The notes beneath the pieces were generated by a model. It was given only the letters and a program-made list of their open reading frames with translations, did no database searches and was not told the DNA's origin. A stretch of 64,000 nucleotides of DNA from positions 62,001 through 126,000 of the forward strand of contig NZ_JAIQDB010000006.1 of NCBI RefSeq assembly GCF_020037475.1, read 5' to 3'. This DNA is from Sutcliffiella deserti (GTDB taxonomy: Bacteria > Bacillota > Bacilli > Bacillales > Bacillaceae_I). The translations under genes were made by a program, and so were the position numbers. Shown here one piece after another: positions 24,422 through 32,235 of this stretch (position 1 is its first letter; each line of letters begins with the position of its first letter).

Positions 24422-25396
24422 TTATTTACCAGTCGCTTCCTTCATCAAACCGCCGCTTTTCACACGAGTTTTTATCTCTTCTACATTGAACCCAGCTTCA
24501 GCTAACTTTTGCTGAGCATGGTGTTCTATAGCATTTTTTAACTCTAGAAAGAACGTGTCAAAAGAGACATGCTTATCCATCAAAAAGCACATATCCTGTT
24601 CGATTTCAATCCATGTAGTTATGTCCGCTTCGTTATGCTGGATCTGAGCCTCTAGCTTATCCAGCGCATTGGCTACCTTCGCTTCAAAGGTCTGCTTTTC
24701 CTCAAATTCGAAGAAAAGCTGATATATTTCTTCACCAACTGTGCCACCAATAAGTGTCTTTAAGTTCTCAATTGCTGCCTTTTCTTTTTGAAGCTTTAGT
24801 GCCCGGATTTCTTCTTTATTCAAAGCGTCAAAAGCAGGGACATCTCCAGCTTCCGCTTCTATTAAATCGTGAATTATAATCATTTTTAGAAGCTTTTCCA
24901 TGTTAACGGATTTCATTTTAAGATAAGGGCTTATTAAAATAGCCATCAACGAAACGCGCCATGTATGTTCTGCTACGCTTTCCTGCCGGCCATTGGAAAG
25001 CCAGCTATGACGAAGCTCGTATTTCAATTTTTCAGCAAGCTTTAGTACATCGAGGATTCTCGTTATATCCAAATCAAAGTGGCCTGCATCTGTATCGAAT
25101 TCTTCCGAAAAATAACGAATTCGCAGTCCTTTTTTCTTAGCATAAGCAATTTCCTTTGAAGTGCTTTCCCCGATATAGCCATTCACATTAATGACAAATA
25201 TCTCATCCGACATATCAATTTTCTTAAAATGCAACTTTCCAAGCTGCTCCGTCTCCTCAACGGTAATCTCCTCATAATCGCTTTTTTCGAAAAATCCTAC
25301 GCTTAAAATAATATTGCCTTGCTTTGTTAAGAACCTGTCCGCTTGTTCAAATTGCTTTTTGAATCTAGTAGAACCGCATAGGGTAATTATTTTCAA
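24422..25396 (-). CDS. Fusion: nucleoside 2-deoxyribosyltransferase-like domain + HD phosphohydrolase
   Basis: 324 residues with two nucleotide-type domains. Residues 1-95 resemble nucleoside 2-deoxyribosyltransferase-like proteins (KIITLCGSTRFKKQFEQAD; DEIFVINVNGYIGESTSKEI). Residues 110-300 are an HD domain of the YfbR/HD_3 type: RHSW, then ESVAEHTWRVSLMA, MIIIHDLIEAEAGDVPA and a late LDKLEAQIQHNE, giving the metal-binding H...HD...D set. HD_3 proteins are dNMP nucleotidases, so a deoxynucleotide-salvage or nucleotide-clearing role is plausible. I prefer TTG 25396, 8 nt after GAGGGTGG, over GTG 25408. Confidence 0.8.
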   Translation of the reverse strand: MKIITLCGSTRFKKQFEQADRFLTKQGNIILSVGFFEKSDYEEITVEETEQLGKLHFKKIDMSDEIFVINVNGYIGESTSKEIAYAKKKGLRIRYFSEEFDTDAGHFDLDITRILDVLKLAEKLKYELRHSWLSNGRQESVAEHTWRVSLMAILISPYLKMKSVNMEKLLKMIIIHDLIEAEAGDVPAFDALNKEEIRALKLQKEKAAIENLKTLIGGTVGEEIYQLFFEFEEKQTFEAKVANALDKLEAQIQHNEADITTWIEIEQDMCFLMDKHVSFDTFFLELKNAIEHHAQQKLAEAGFNVEEIKTRVKSGGLMKEATGK

Positions 25397-25424
25397 TTTA
25401 CTCACCACCCTCTATATATTTTAA

Positions 25425-25608
25425 GGCTATGTGAAACGCCGCTGTTGATTTCCGCAAAAGGCTCCGCGTTCCACGGGGCGGTGCTAGAGCCTCCTCGGCT
25501 GCGCCTGCGGGGTCTCCAGTCTACCGCTATCTCCCGTTGGAGTCTCCGCCTTTTGCTCCAATCTTCGCTAGAATAGCGTTATTATCAATATACAACTTTA
25601 ACAGAGCC
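25425..25608. repeat. MITE-like dispersed repeat, copy 1 (184 bp)
   Basis: It runs from GGCTATGTGAAACGCC to AACTTTAACAGAGCC; the ends are imperfect inverted repeats. The interior shares long blocks with the copy at 30399-30580 (GATTTCCGCAAAAG, GCGTTCCACGGGGCGGTGCT, CCGCCTTTTGCTCCAATC). No clear target duplication flanks this copy. It encodes no protein. Confidence 0.85.
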
Positions 25609-25700
25609 TAGAAAAGACTCAAAGTTTTCTAGCTATAAGTTTAAACAAGTCCGAAGAGTGAAAAAGGAAAATAAGAGGATTATAGAAGGGGGCAAATAGT

Positions 25701-26378
25701 ATGGTTATAAAAAGCTTAATGGTCCTGCCTCTAGCGGTAATGTTTATGGCAGGATGTTCTATGGATGACACATCAAATGAAACCCAAGGAAATCAGAATC
25801 AAGAAACTAATGAGGTCGTAAACGATCAAGCAGCCAAGCAAAACGACGTGGACGAAGTGGAAAATAATGAAACCGATTCTAGTGTAGTGGGAGATAAAGA
25901 CTCGAAGAAAAAAGAAGAAGTTCCACCCATTGAAAACAATCATTCAAAAGAAGAGGAAGAAAATGAGGATAACCAGAGAACTTTAACAAAAGAAGAAGCG
26001 CAAACAGTGTTAGAGGATTATAAAAATACTTTCCAAGTAGAGAAAACTGCAGAGGGAATAGTGGAAAATTATGATTCAAAGGAAGAACTTTTAGCTCATT
26101 ATAAAACGAGAATGGCAGAGGAGTTGGCGGAAAGTTATCTCGATTATTTTTATCGAGTAGAAAATGGGAACTTGAGAATTATAGCCACTGAGCCACCTGT
26201 ATGGCTTGATCCGGATCAAGAATTTGAATTGAGGATATTAGAGGATTCTACCTATCAAATTGTACAATCGCGTGAAAGTCAACTTAGGGGAAATAGAGAG
26301 TACTCTTTTGTGATAACGTACAACGCAGAAGTAGATAACTGGGTGGTAAGCGAAGTGAAAAGCAGGGAGGTCGGTTAG
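25701..26378 (+). CDS. Lipoprotein with an acidic linker
   Basis: 225 residues. The signal peptide ends in a lipobox (LPLAVMFMAGC), so the protein is lipid-anchored outside the membrane. Residues 22-95 are a low-complexity acidic Asn/Glu/Asp/Lys linker. The C-terminal domain from about 100 (LTKEEAQTVLEDYKNTFQVE; YNAEVDNWVVSEVKSREVG) resembles small extracytoplasmic domains of Bacillus lipoproteins. GAAGGGGGC precedes the ATG. Function unknown. Confidence 0.8.
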   Translation: MVIKSLMVLPLAVMFMAGCSMDDTSNETQGNQNQETNEVVNDQAAKQNDVDEVENNETDSSVVGDKDSKKKEEVPPIENNHSKEEEENEDNQRTLTKEEAQTVLEDYKNTFQVEKTAEGIVENYDSKEELLAHYKTRMAEELAESYLDYFYRVENGNLRIIATEPPVWLDPDQEFELRILEDSTYQIVQSRESQLRGNREYSFVITYNAEVDNWVVSEVKSREVG

Positions 26379-26379
26379 G

Positions 26380-26405
26380 GGGAACAGTGTACATGTACTG
26401 TTCCC
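26380..26405. terminator. Terminator hairpin after the lipoprotein gene
   Basis: GGGAACAGT and ACTGTTCCC enclose GTACATGT; a moderate T run follows. Confidence 0.65.
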
Positions 26406-26421
26406 AATTTTGTTTATTATT

Positions 26422-26520
26422 TTATTTTTTGGTTCTCTTACGGCTATATAAATAAAGCCCCATGCTCAAATAGGTGCTTAGGAGAAGTATAAAAAAGATA
26501 GGAGTAGATAGAGTATCCAC
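26422..26520 (-). CDS. 32-residue single-pass membrane peptide
   Basis: GTG 26520 to TAA 26422 encodes one membrane helix and a basic tail (TPIFFILLLSTYLSMGLYLY, then SRKRTKK). It begins 11 nt after the stop of the CBO0543 gene, with AGGTGA just before the start, so it is probably cotranslated. I do not recognise it; it could be a small partner of the upstream membrane protein. Confidence 0.4.
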   Translation of the reverse strand: MDTLSTPIFFILLLSTYLSMGLYLYSRKRTKK

Positions 26521-26531
26521 ATTATCACCTG

Positions 26532-27050
26532 CTATTTTAAATCCTGTAGAGATGGATGAAACAAGAACAAGAGAATCGCGATAATTGGAAGGGAAACCAA
26601 AATTCCAAGTAAAGCATTTTTATAATGAAGTCGAATGATAATAAACGTGATAACATTAAATAAGGTGGACCACCCTAAATGCCAATCATTTTCATAAACG
26701 AATAATCCTTTTTTTTCAAAGATAAACTCTAGAAACGTGAAATATCCTACCCAAAGCCAAAAATAAAAAAATATCTTTGTTTGACTCTTTGGGAAATACT
26801 GCAAGTAGAGCATTAAAACAACTGGAACAATAAAAAATGTGAAGGCAAGGTCAATAAAAGTGTGGTTAAGCCAAGAAATCGTGACAGCTTTATACCTCCA
26901 TAAAGTATGTTGATAGAATAGGAAATTATAGAGTAAATTAAAAATAATATAATATTGTACAGTGGGATAAAACTCTTTCCATCTGTTCCAATCAATAAAT
27001 ATCTTGGCAAAGATTATATAAACCACTATAACTACGATTAAATACATCAT
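26532..27050 (-). CDS. CBO0543-type membrane protein (first of a tandem pair)
   Basis: 172 residues with about five membrane helices and the pattern DWNRWKEFYPTVQYYIIFNL, FIFEKKGLFVYENDWHLGWS and a C-terminal LFHPSLQDLK. I place it in the CBO0543 family from the conserved layout. It is clearly a paralogue of the next gene at 27145-27660. Function unknown. TGAGG precedes the tandem ATGs. Confidence 0.75.
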   Translation of the reverse strand: MMYLIVVIVVYIIFAKIFIDWNRWKEFYPTVQYYIIFNLLYNFLFYQHTLWRYKAVTISWLNHTFIDLAFTFFIVPVVLMLYLQYFPKSQTKIFFYFWLWVGYFTFLEFIFEKKGLFVYENDWHLGWSTLFNVITFIIIRLHYKNALLGILVSLPIIAILLFLFHPSLQDLK

Positions 27051-27144
27051 TAATCCTCATTTGTTTTTATGTTATTGTTTCCATAATAAGCGTGTTTTAG
27101 ACAAATTCCTGATAGGTCCGAAGAATCATTATTTTAGACTCGTT

Positions 27145-27660
27145 TTATTTTAATTGCTGCAAGGTTGGATGAAAGAAGAATAAAAGAATAGTAATTATAG
27201 GAATGGATAGCAGGATAGCGACTAACTGATTCCTGTGATGAAGACGAAGGATACAAAACGAAATCAGATTAAACAGGGTAGACCACCATAAATTCCAACC
27301 ATTTTCATGCACGAATAATCCCTTTTTTTCAAAAAAGAACTCTAACAAAATGTAATATAATACCCAAGCAGCGATATATAAAAATTTCATGCTTCTTTGA
27401 TTCGGGAAGTATTGTAAAAAGAGCATGATAACTACCGGGTAGATTCCAAATGTGAAGGTAAGGTCGATTATTGTATGCTTTAGCCAAGGGAATGTAATGG
27501 AATGATATTTCCATAATGAGTGATGATAGAAAATGAAATTATAAAGCAAATTGCAAATTATATAAAATTGAACTGTAGGATAGAATTCCTTCCATCTACT
27601 CCAATCGATGAAAAGTTTAGCGATTATAAAATAAAGCACTACTACAGAAATTAAGTACAT
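27145..27660 (-). CDS. CBO0543-type membrane protein (second of a tandem pair)
   Basis: 171 residues, nearly co-linear with the 26532-27050 product: DWSRWKEFYPTVQFYIICNL, FFFEKKGLFVHENGWNLWWS, and the end FFHPTLQQLK. The two arose by tandem duplication. About five membrane helices; the conserved WKEFYPT and KKGLFV-EN segments probably face the same side of the membrane. Function unknown. Confidence 0.75.
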   Translation of the reverse strand: MYLISVVVLYFIIAKLFIDWSRWKEFYPTVQFYIICNLLYNFIFYHHSLWKYHSITFPWLKHTIIDLTFTFGIYPVVIMLFLQYFPNQRSMKFLYIAAWVLYYILLEFFFEKKGLFVHENGWNLWWSTLFNLISFCILRLHHRNQLVAILLSIPIITILLFFFHPTLQQLK

Positions 27661-27734
27661 GAAGGTATGTCCTCTACTAGTTATTAATGGTTATTATTGT
27701 CATGAAAGTACTATTTTATTATGCAGTGCCAAAG

Positions 27735-27785
27735 AAAAAAAGCTAGGGACTTGCAGGTAACACTGCAAGGCTACTAGCTTTTTTC
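27735..27785 (-). terminator. Terminator after the secreted lipase-like gene
   Basis: AAAAAAGCTAG and CTAGCTTTTTT enclose an inner TTGCAG/CTGCAA hairpin; on the minus strand a T run follows. Confidence 0.75.
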
Positions 27786-27787
27786 TA

Positions 27788-29269
27788 TCAGTACCTCTTT
27801 CCATCCTTATCTATATAAACCGATTTTACAATGGTCCGTTCAAAGTCGTTGCCGTTTTTCGTTTTACCTTTTACATCCATTGTAATGGTGTAGACGCCTT
27901 CTTCCTTAAAGTTCACAGAAACCTTACCTTTCTTTGCAACTTTCATGCCGAAAGTAGCCTGTGCTTTTCCATCTTTATTGATTTTAACATCGACATTAAA
28001 ATCTTTGACCTTGTTTCCTTTGTTCTTTAGTTCGTAGGTTGCTTCTTCTAGTACAATTTCGTCGTTTAAATCTGTATTGAAAGCAACCGTCATAAGGTAC
28101 GCTGCACTGTCTTTCTTCGCTTTTACAGTCCAGTTGCCATATTCAGGGTTAGGGATCTGGAAGGTATGATGATGTCCTCCTTTAAAGATTTCCTTGTCCA
28201 CTGCATGCTGAAAGTTATTATAAACAACGCCGGAAGGGCTTATCACTTCAATATCTTTCGTGTGTTTATCGCTTAACCAATCAAGCTCGAGCTTTTGGAC
28301 ATTTTCTTCAACAGAGAAAACTTCTTTTGCCTGTACTTTATACTCTCCACCACGGTGAAGCGCGGTAATATTGGTTGGTTCGTCTTCTATTGGCTCCATA
28401 GTGGCACTAACTTCGCTTAGGGCAAAGCCTTGGGTTTGGCTGGTGGTTAAAAATGGTCGAAAATATTGGAATGTACGACCTTCCCGAACAGTGGTGTGAT
28501 TCCAGTTACTTACACGTACCTCAGTACTGTATGGGAGTCGGGAATTTGCAACAGTTACTGCCCCGTCATTAGTTCCATATGATCTGAGATAGAGCCCTCC
28601 CCAATAGAGTGAGGATCCAAAGCTTCCCCAGCTAGTGCCTGCCAATGTATAAACAGGGTTGCGGGAACGGTTAATGTTTTGGTCAGTTTGAGTACGATAA
28701 CTATTCATGTATCCTGTTTGAAGCGAGTAGGTTGCATCATTTTTGCTGCCAAGAATACCGGAAAGCCAGCTTGCCCAACCACTATAGGCGAGATCGGCTA
28801 ACTGTGAGCCGTAATGAGGGGTGGATAATGTAATGAGGTTTGAGACATAAGGATGGGCACCATAATGTACAAGGGCATTTTGTGAATCGATGCCACCTTT
28901 ACTGTGACTAACAATAACCAGTTTCTTTTGACCAAAATGGTTGTAAATTTCGCGGATTTTGGTGTTAATTATAGATCCGTTATCCCACATGTTTTTATCT
29001 GGGTGCACATCGATGAAGGCGGTTTGAAAGCCATTATTTAAGGCTGTCTGATACATGTCGTTATTTTCCCACCACGTCTTGGAGGAACTGTTGATTCCAT
29101 GAACAAAAACAATCGGAGGCAGATTGGGGTCAATAAAACTAGGAGCATCCCCGACATACCATTGACCAGGAACACCACCTGGATTATCCTTCCCGCCAAT
29201 AGAACCTGCATTAACCGAAACCGGGACAACAAGCAGCATAATAAGCAAGACTAACACCAACCTTTTCAT
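27788..29269 (-). CDS. Secreted lipase/esterase-like alpha/beta hydrolase with C-terminal beta domains
   Basis: 493 residues from ATG 29269, 7 nt after GGAG. The signal peptide is clear (RLVLVLLIMLLVVPVSVNA). The catalytic domain has an oxyanion region (VFVHGINSSSKTWW), the nucleophile elbow VSHSKGGID (G-x-S-x-G variant with the first Gly replaced), and STPHYGSQLADLA as in triacylglycerol lipases. Residues 310-490 look like beta-sandwich domains (TVKAKKDSAAYLMTVAF; VSVNFKEEGVYTITMDVKGK), perhaps for surface or substrate binding. It is likely an extracellular lipase or esterase. Confidence 0.85.
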   Translation of the reverse strand: MKRLVLVLLIMLLVVPVSVNAGSIGGKDNPGGVPGQWYVGDAPSFIDPNLPPIVFVHGINSSSKTWWENNDMYQTALNNGFQTAFIDVHPDKNMWDNGSIINTKIREIYNHFGQKKLVIVSHSKGGIDSQNALVHYGAHPYVSNLITLSTPHYGSQLADLAYSGWASWLSGILGSKNDATYSLQTGYMNSYRTQTDQNINRSRNPVYTLAGTSWGSFGSSLYWGGLYLRSYGTNDGAVTVANSRLPYSTEVRVSNWNHTTVREGRTFQYFRPFLTTSQTQGFALSEVSATMEPIEDEPTNITALHRGGEYKVQAKEVFSVEENVQKLELDWLSDKHTKDIEVISPSGVVYNNFQHAVDKEIFKGGHHHTFQIPNPEYGNWTVKAKKDSAAYLMTVAFNTDLNDEIVLEEATYELKNKGNKVKDFNVDVKINKDGKAQATFGMKVAKKGKVSVNFKEEGVYTITMDVKGKTKNGNDFERTIVKSVYIDKDGKRY

Positions 29270-29765
29270 CACAACACTCCATTCCTTAGAATAGGAGATC
29301 TTCTCCCCATCTATCCTATAGTAAAGCGGTGCCATTTAAGAAGTGTTTTTTGAAAAATGAGAAAATGGTAGGAGGAATGAAGAAATAGGATTGGGAGAAA
29401 AGTTGTGGTATTAGCTCTATACCTACCTTAACCGTTTAGTTAAAGGCTTTATCTCATTGATGGTTGCTTCTTACATAAGTTAGTACAACCCGTTACAATC
29501 GTTGCTGTCGTGATCTTTTCCTGTTTAATTAAGAAAATTACTCTTAAATTTGTGAAGATGGGACAGTAAAAAATCCAAATGCCGATTATTTACGGACTCG
29601 CAGCAACAATATTTAAGAAAAGAGCCTAATTAAACCACAAGGAGGAAACTTCATCGCAAGCCTAATTCTTCCATTTATCTCAAAGGCAAACATTTTGACA
29701 TCAAGATATATGTATGATTAAAATAGTAGATGTGAAAAATCAACTAGAAGAAGGAGAGATTCTCC
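29270..29765. other. Intergenic region with a possible gene remnant
   Basis: About 500 bp. On the + strand a frame before 29570 reads QPVTIVAVVIFSCLIKKITL and continues KFVKMGQ to a stop. It resembles the C-terminal membrane helix of a lost protein; its upstream part is interrupted by stops. The rest is AT-rich and holds the promoter of the nitroreductase. Confidence 0.3.
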
Positions 29766-30392
29766 ATGGCAATAACTAATCAAAAGTCAGCAATTGATGT
29801 AATGGAAGAACGTCATTCTGTACGGAAATATAAGCAATACGAAATGCCGCAAGCAGACTTGGATGCTATACTACAAGCAACTATAACGGCTCCATCTTCT
29901 TGGAATCTTCAACATTGGAAGTTTCTTGTAGTTCAATCGGAAACGCAAAAACAAAAGCTGCTACCTATCGGATATAATCAACAACAAATTGTCGATAGCT
30001 CTGTTACCATTGCAATCCTTGGTGATTTGGAAGCGAACTTAAATGCGGAAAAAGTATATGGGGAAGTTGTAAATAAAGGCTTTATGCCTCCCGCGGTGAA
30101 AGATACCCTAATCGGCCAGATAAATGCAGCTTACACAAGCAATCAGTTAGCTCGCGACGAAGCGGTTATGAACAGCTCTTTAGCAGCGATGCAATTAATG
30201 CTGGCGGCAAAAGATAAAGACTACGATTCTGTTCCAATGGGCGGATTCGATCGTTCTGCGTTTATAAAGGAATTTAATGTTCCCAAACGTTATATACCTG
30301 TTATGCTAATTTCTATCGGGAAAGCTGCTGTAGAAGCACACGGTACCCTCCGTCTTCCGCTTGATGAAGTGGTAACGTACGAAACTTTTTAA
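29766..30392 (+). CDS. Nitroreductase family protein (FMN-dependent)
   Basis: 208 residues. The N-terminal EERHSVRKYK and ITAPSSWNLQHWKFLVVQS are the FMN-binding signature of the nitroreductase fold, and the late VPMGGFDRSAFIKEF and IGKAAVEAHGTLRLP are typical. It reduces nitro compounds or quinones with NAD(P)H; the substrate is unknown. GAAGGAGA precedes the ATG. A MITE-like repeat has inserted between its stop and its terminator. Confidence 0.9.
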   Translation: MAITNQKSAIDVMEERHSVRKYKQYEMPQADLDAILQATITAPSSWNLQHWKFLVVQSETQKQKLLPIGYNQQQIVDSSVTIAILGDLEANLNAEKVYGEVVNKGFMPPAVKDTLIGQINAAYTSNQLARDEAVMNSSLAAMQLMLAAKDKDYDSVPMGGFDRSAFIKEFNVPKRYIPVMLISIGKAAVEAHGTLRLPLDEVVTYETF

Positions 30393-30588
30393 AAGATAGG
30401 CTGTTTAACGCCGCTGTTGATTTCCGCAAAAGACTACGCGTTCCACGGGGCGGTGCTGGAGCCTCCTCGGTTGCGCCTGCGGGGTCTCCAACTACCGCTA
30501 TCTCCCCGTTGGAGTCTCCGCCTTTTGCTCCAATCATCGCTAGGATAGCGTCAGTAGTACCATACAACTTTAACAGAGCCAAAAGATA
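30391..30588. mobile_element. MITE-like element, copy 2 (182 bp), with 8-bp target duplication
   Basis: The element is 30399-30580, from GGCTGTTTAACGCCGCTG to AACTTTAACAGAGCC. The identical octamer AAAAGATA flanks it at 30391-30398 and 30581-30588, so it moved as a unit and duplicated 8 bp. It carries no gene, so a transposase must act in trans. It split the nitroreductase stop codon from its terminator. Confidence 0.85.
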
Positions 30589-30622
30589 AACTCACTCTGT
30601 GGTGGTCTAGAGTGAGTTTTTT
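30589..30622 (+). terminator. Terminator of the nitroreductase gene, displaced by the MITE
   Basis: AACTCACTCT and AGAGTGAGTT with a 10-nt loop and a T run. Confidence 0.8.
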
Positions 30623-30683
30623 ATATTGTAGATGCTTATTTTAATGGTAAAATAAGTATACCAATAATGGAGGAGTTGTAGAG

Positions 30684-31172
30684 TTGACCTATAAAGCAAA
30701 GTCCCAAAGCCAGTACTTGATGTTTTTACTAGCATGGATAGTATTGTCTTTATCCACGCCAGTTACCTCTTATGTTATCTTTAGCATCAAGATCTTGTTT
30801 TTGATTTTTATCTTCCTAGCAATATTAATGCATTATAAACTTAGAATAGAAGATGGTCAGATAACGTATCAGATTATGCTATTCAGCATCCCGGTTTTTA
30901 CTAAAGTAATCCCTTTCAATGAAATAGTACAGATAAAGTTTAAGCGTGAAGGTTGGCTCAGAACAGGGGCTCAAATTAAAGTGGCAAAAGGATTTAACAT
31001 TCGTCTGATCCAGTTTGAACCGGAAACAATTTTAATAGACTTACTTGGCCTTGCCCGAAAATACAAGATTCCTATATTGCGGACAGAAGGCTTTAATGCA
31101 TTACATAGAAATAAGACTGATAGTAAGAATATAGCTCCTGAATCGGGCGCATCAGAGGGAAATAAATTCTGA
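30684..31172 (+). CDS. Membrane protein with a PH-like domain
   Basis: 162 residues from TTG 30684, AGGAG upstream. Two hydrophobic helices (YLMFLLAWIVLSLSTPVTSY; IFSIKILFLIFIFLAILMHY) are followed by a cytosolic beta-rich domain (YKLRIEDGQITYQIMLFSIP; VIPFNEIVQIKFKREGWLR) like the bacterial PH-like domain. Function unknown. It precedes an alpha/beta hydrolase gene by 61 bp and may be cotranscribed. Confidence 0.7.
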   Translation: MTYKAKSQSQYLMFLLAWIVLSLSTPVTSYVIFSIKILFLIFIFLAILMHYKLRIEDGQITYQIMLFSIPVFTKVIPFNEIVQIKFKREGWLRTGAQIKVAKGFNIRLIQFEPETILIDLLGLARKYKIPILRTEGFNALHRNKTDSKNIAPESGASEGNKF

Positions 31173-31233
31173 TTCTTGAGAGCATAGAGGATATATCTAT
31201 AATTGTCTGCCTTAACAGAACGGAGAGAAGCAA

Positions 31234-32181
31234 TTGAAAAAATTCATTAAGTTAACAATCGGTTTCGTTGTACTAGCAGTGATATTATTGGCGGTAGCTG
31301 GGGATTATTTTTATGGAGAAGCCGTGAAGCGAGGCACAGAAGTAGAGCTTCATCGGGAGGAAGTGGCAATTCCGGTTAGTTCAAATGAAGTGAACGGTCA
31401 AATAATTGAAGGGGCGTCGGATTGGTACGATCAACAAACATTTGCTACAGTCACGATAGATTCCTATGACGACCTTTTACTAGAAGCGGACTTTCTGAAA
31501 AATGAAGAGTCAAGTGGTAAAGCTGTCATTCTTGCACATGGATTTCGAAGTCAACGCGAAGATATGAAGAATTTTATTCAGTTCTACTATGAACAGGGGT
31601 TTGATATATTAATTCCCGATTCTCGCGGCCATGGAGAAAGCCAAGGAGATTATATCGGCTTTGGATGGCATGACAGGCTGGACTTTCAGGATTGGATACA
31701 GAAGCTAATGGAAGAAGGGAGCAGCGATATATTTCTTCACGGAATTTCCATGGGCGCGGCTACTGTACTGATGGCAAGTGGGGAAGAACTGCCTCCACAG
31801 GTAAAAGGAATTATTGCTGACAGTGGCTATACATCTGCTGATGATATTTTATCCTACCAGTTGCAGCATTTATACAATCTGCCATCCTTTCCGATTATCC
31901 AGGTTACGAGCGGGATTACCAAGATAAGATCCGGCTTTACTTTCGGTGAGGCGTCTGCGATAGAACAAGCCGCAAAAAATAGTCGTCCTTTATTTATTGT
32001 GCACGGAGAAGCGGACGAGCTAGTTCCAACCTCGATGGCTTATGAAATTGCCGAAGCTGCAGGTGGGGAGGTAACATTGTGGACTTTGCCAGGTGCTGGA
32101 CATGTTAAATCCTACACAGTGGCTACAGCGGAATATCAAGATCGTTTGAAGGAATTTATCGATAAAAGTATAGAAAATTAA
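31234..32181 (+). CDS. Membrane-anchored alpha/beta hydrolase
   Basis: 315 residues from TTG 31234. An N-terminal anchor (KLTIGFVVLAVILLAVAGDY) leads to an alpha/beta hydrolase fold. Seen are the oxyanion motif ILAHGFRS, DSRGHGESQGDYIGFG, nucleophile elbow HGISMGAAT, catalytic Asp in HGEADELVP and His in GAGHVKS. It is probably an extracytoplasmic or membrane-associated esterase of the YqkD/BAAT-like group. It differs from the YqkD homologue at 36559-37479. Confidence 0.85.
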   Translation: MKKFIKLTIGFVVLAVILLAVAGDYFYGEAVKRGTEVELHREEVAIPVSSNEVNGQIIEGASDWYDQQTFATVTIDSYDDLLLEADFLKNEESSGKAVILAHGFRSQREDMKNFIQFYYEQGFDILIPDSRGHGESQGDYIGFGWHDRLDFQDWIQKLMEEGSSDIFLHGISMGAATVLMASGEELPPQVKGIIADSGYTSADDILSYQLQHLYNLPSFPIIQVTSGITKIRSGFTFGEASAIEQAAKNSRPLFIVHGEADELVPTSMAYEIAEAAGGEVTLWTLPGAGHVKSYTVATAEYQDRLKEFIDKSIEN

Positions 32182-32185
32182 AGCG

Positions 32186-32233
32186 AAGGTGCCTGTTAGA
32201 ATGCTTCTATTCTTCTTGACAGGCACCTTTTTT
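32186..32233. terminator. Bidirectional terminator
   Basis: AAGGTGCCTGT and ACAGGCACCTT followed by TTTTTT, between convergent genes. Confidence 0.85.
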
Positions 32234-32235
32234 GA

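Noticed and set aside
30313..30582. 89-codon minus-strand frame across the MITE
   Set aside because: It spans the nitroreductase end and the element; the target duplication shows the element is recent, so the frame is accidental.
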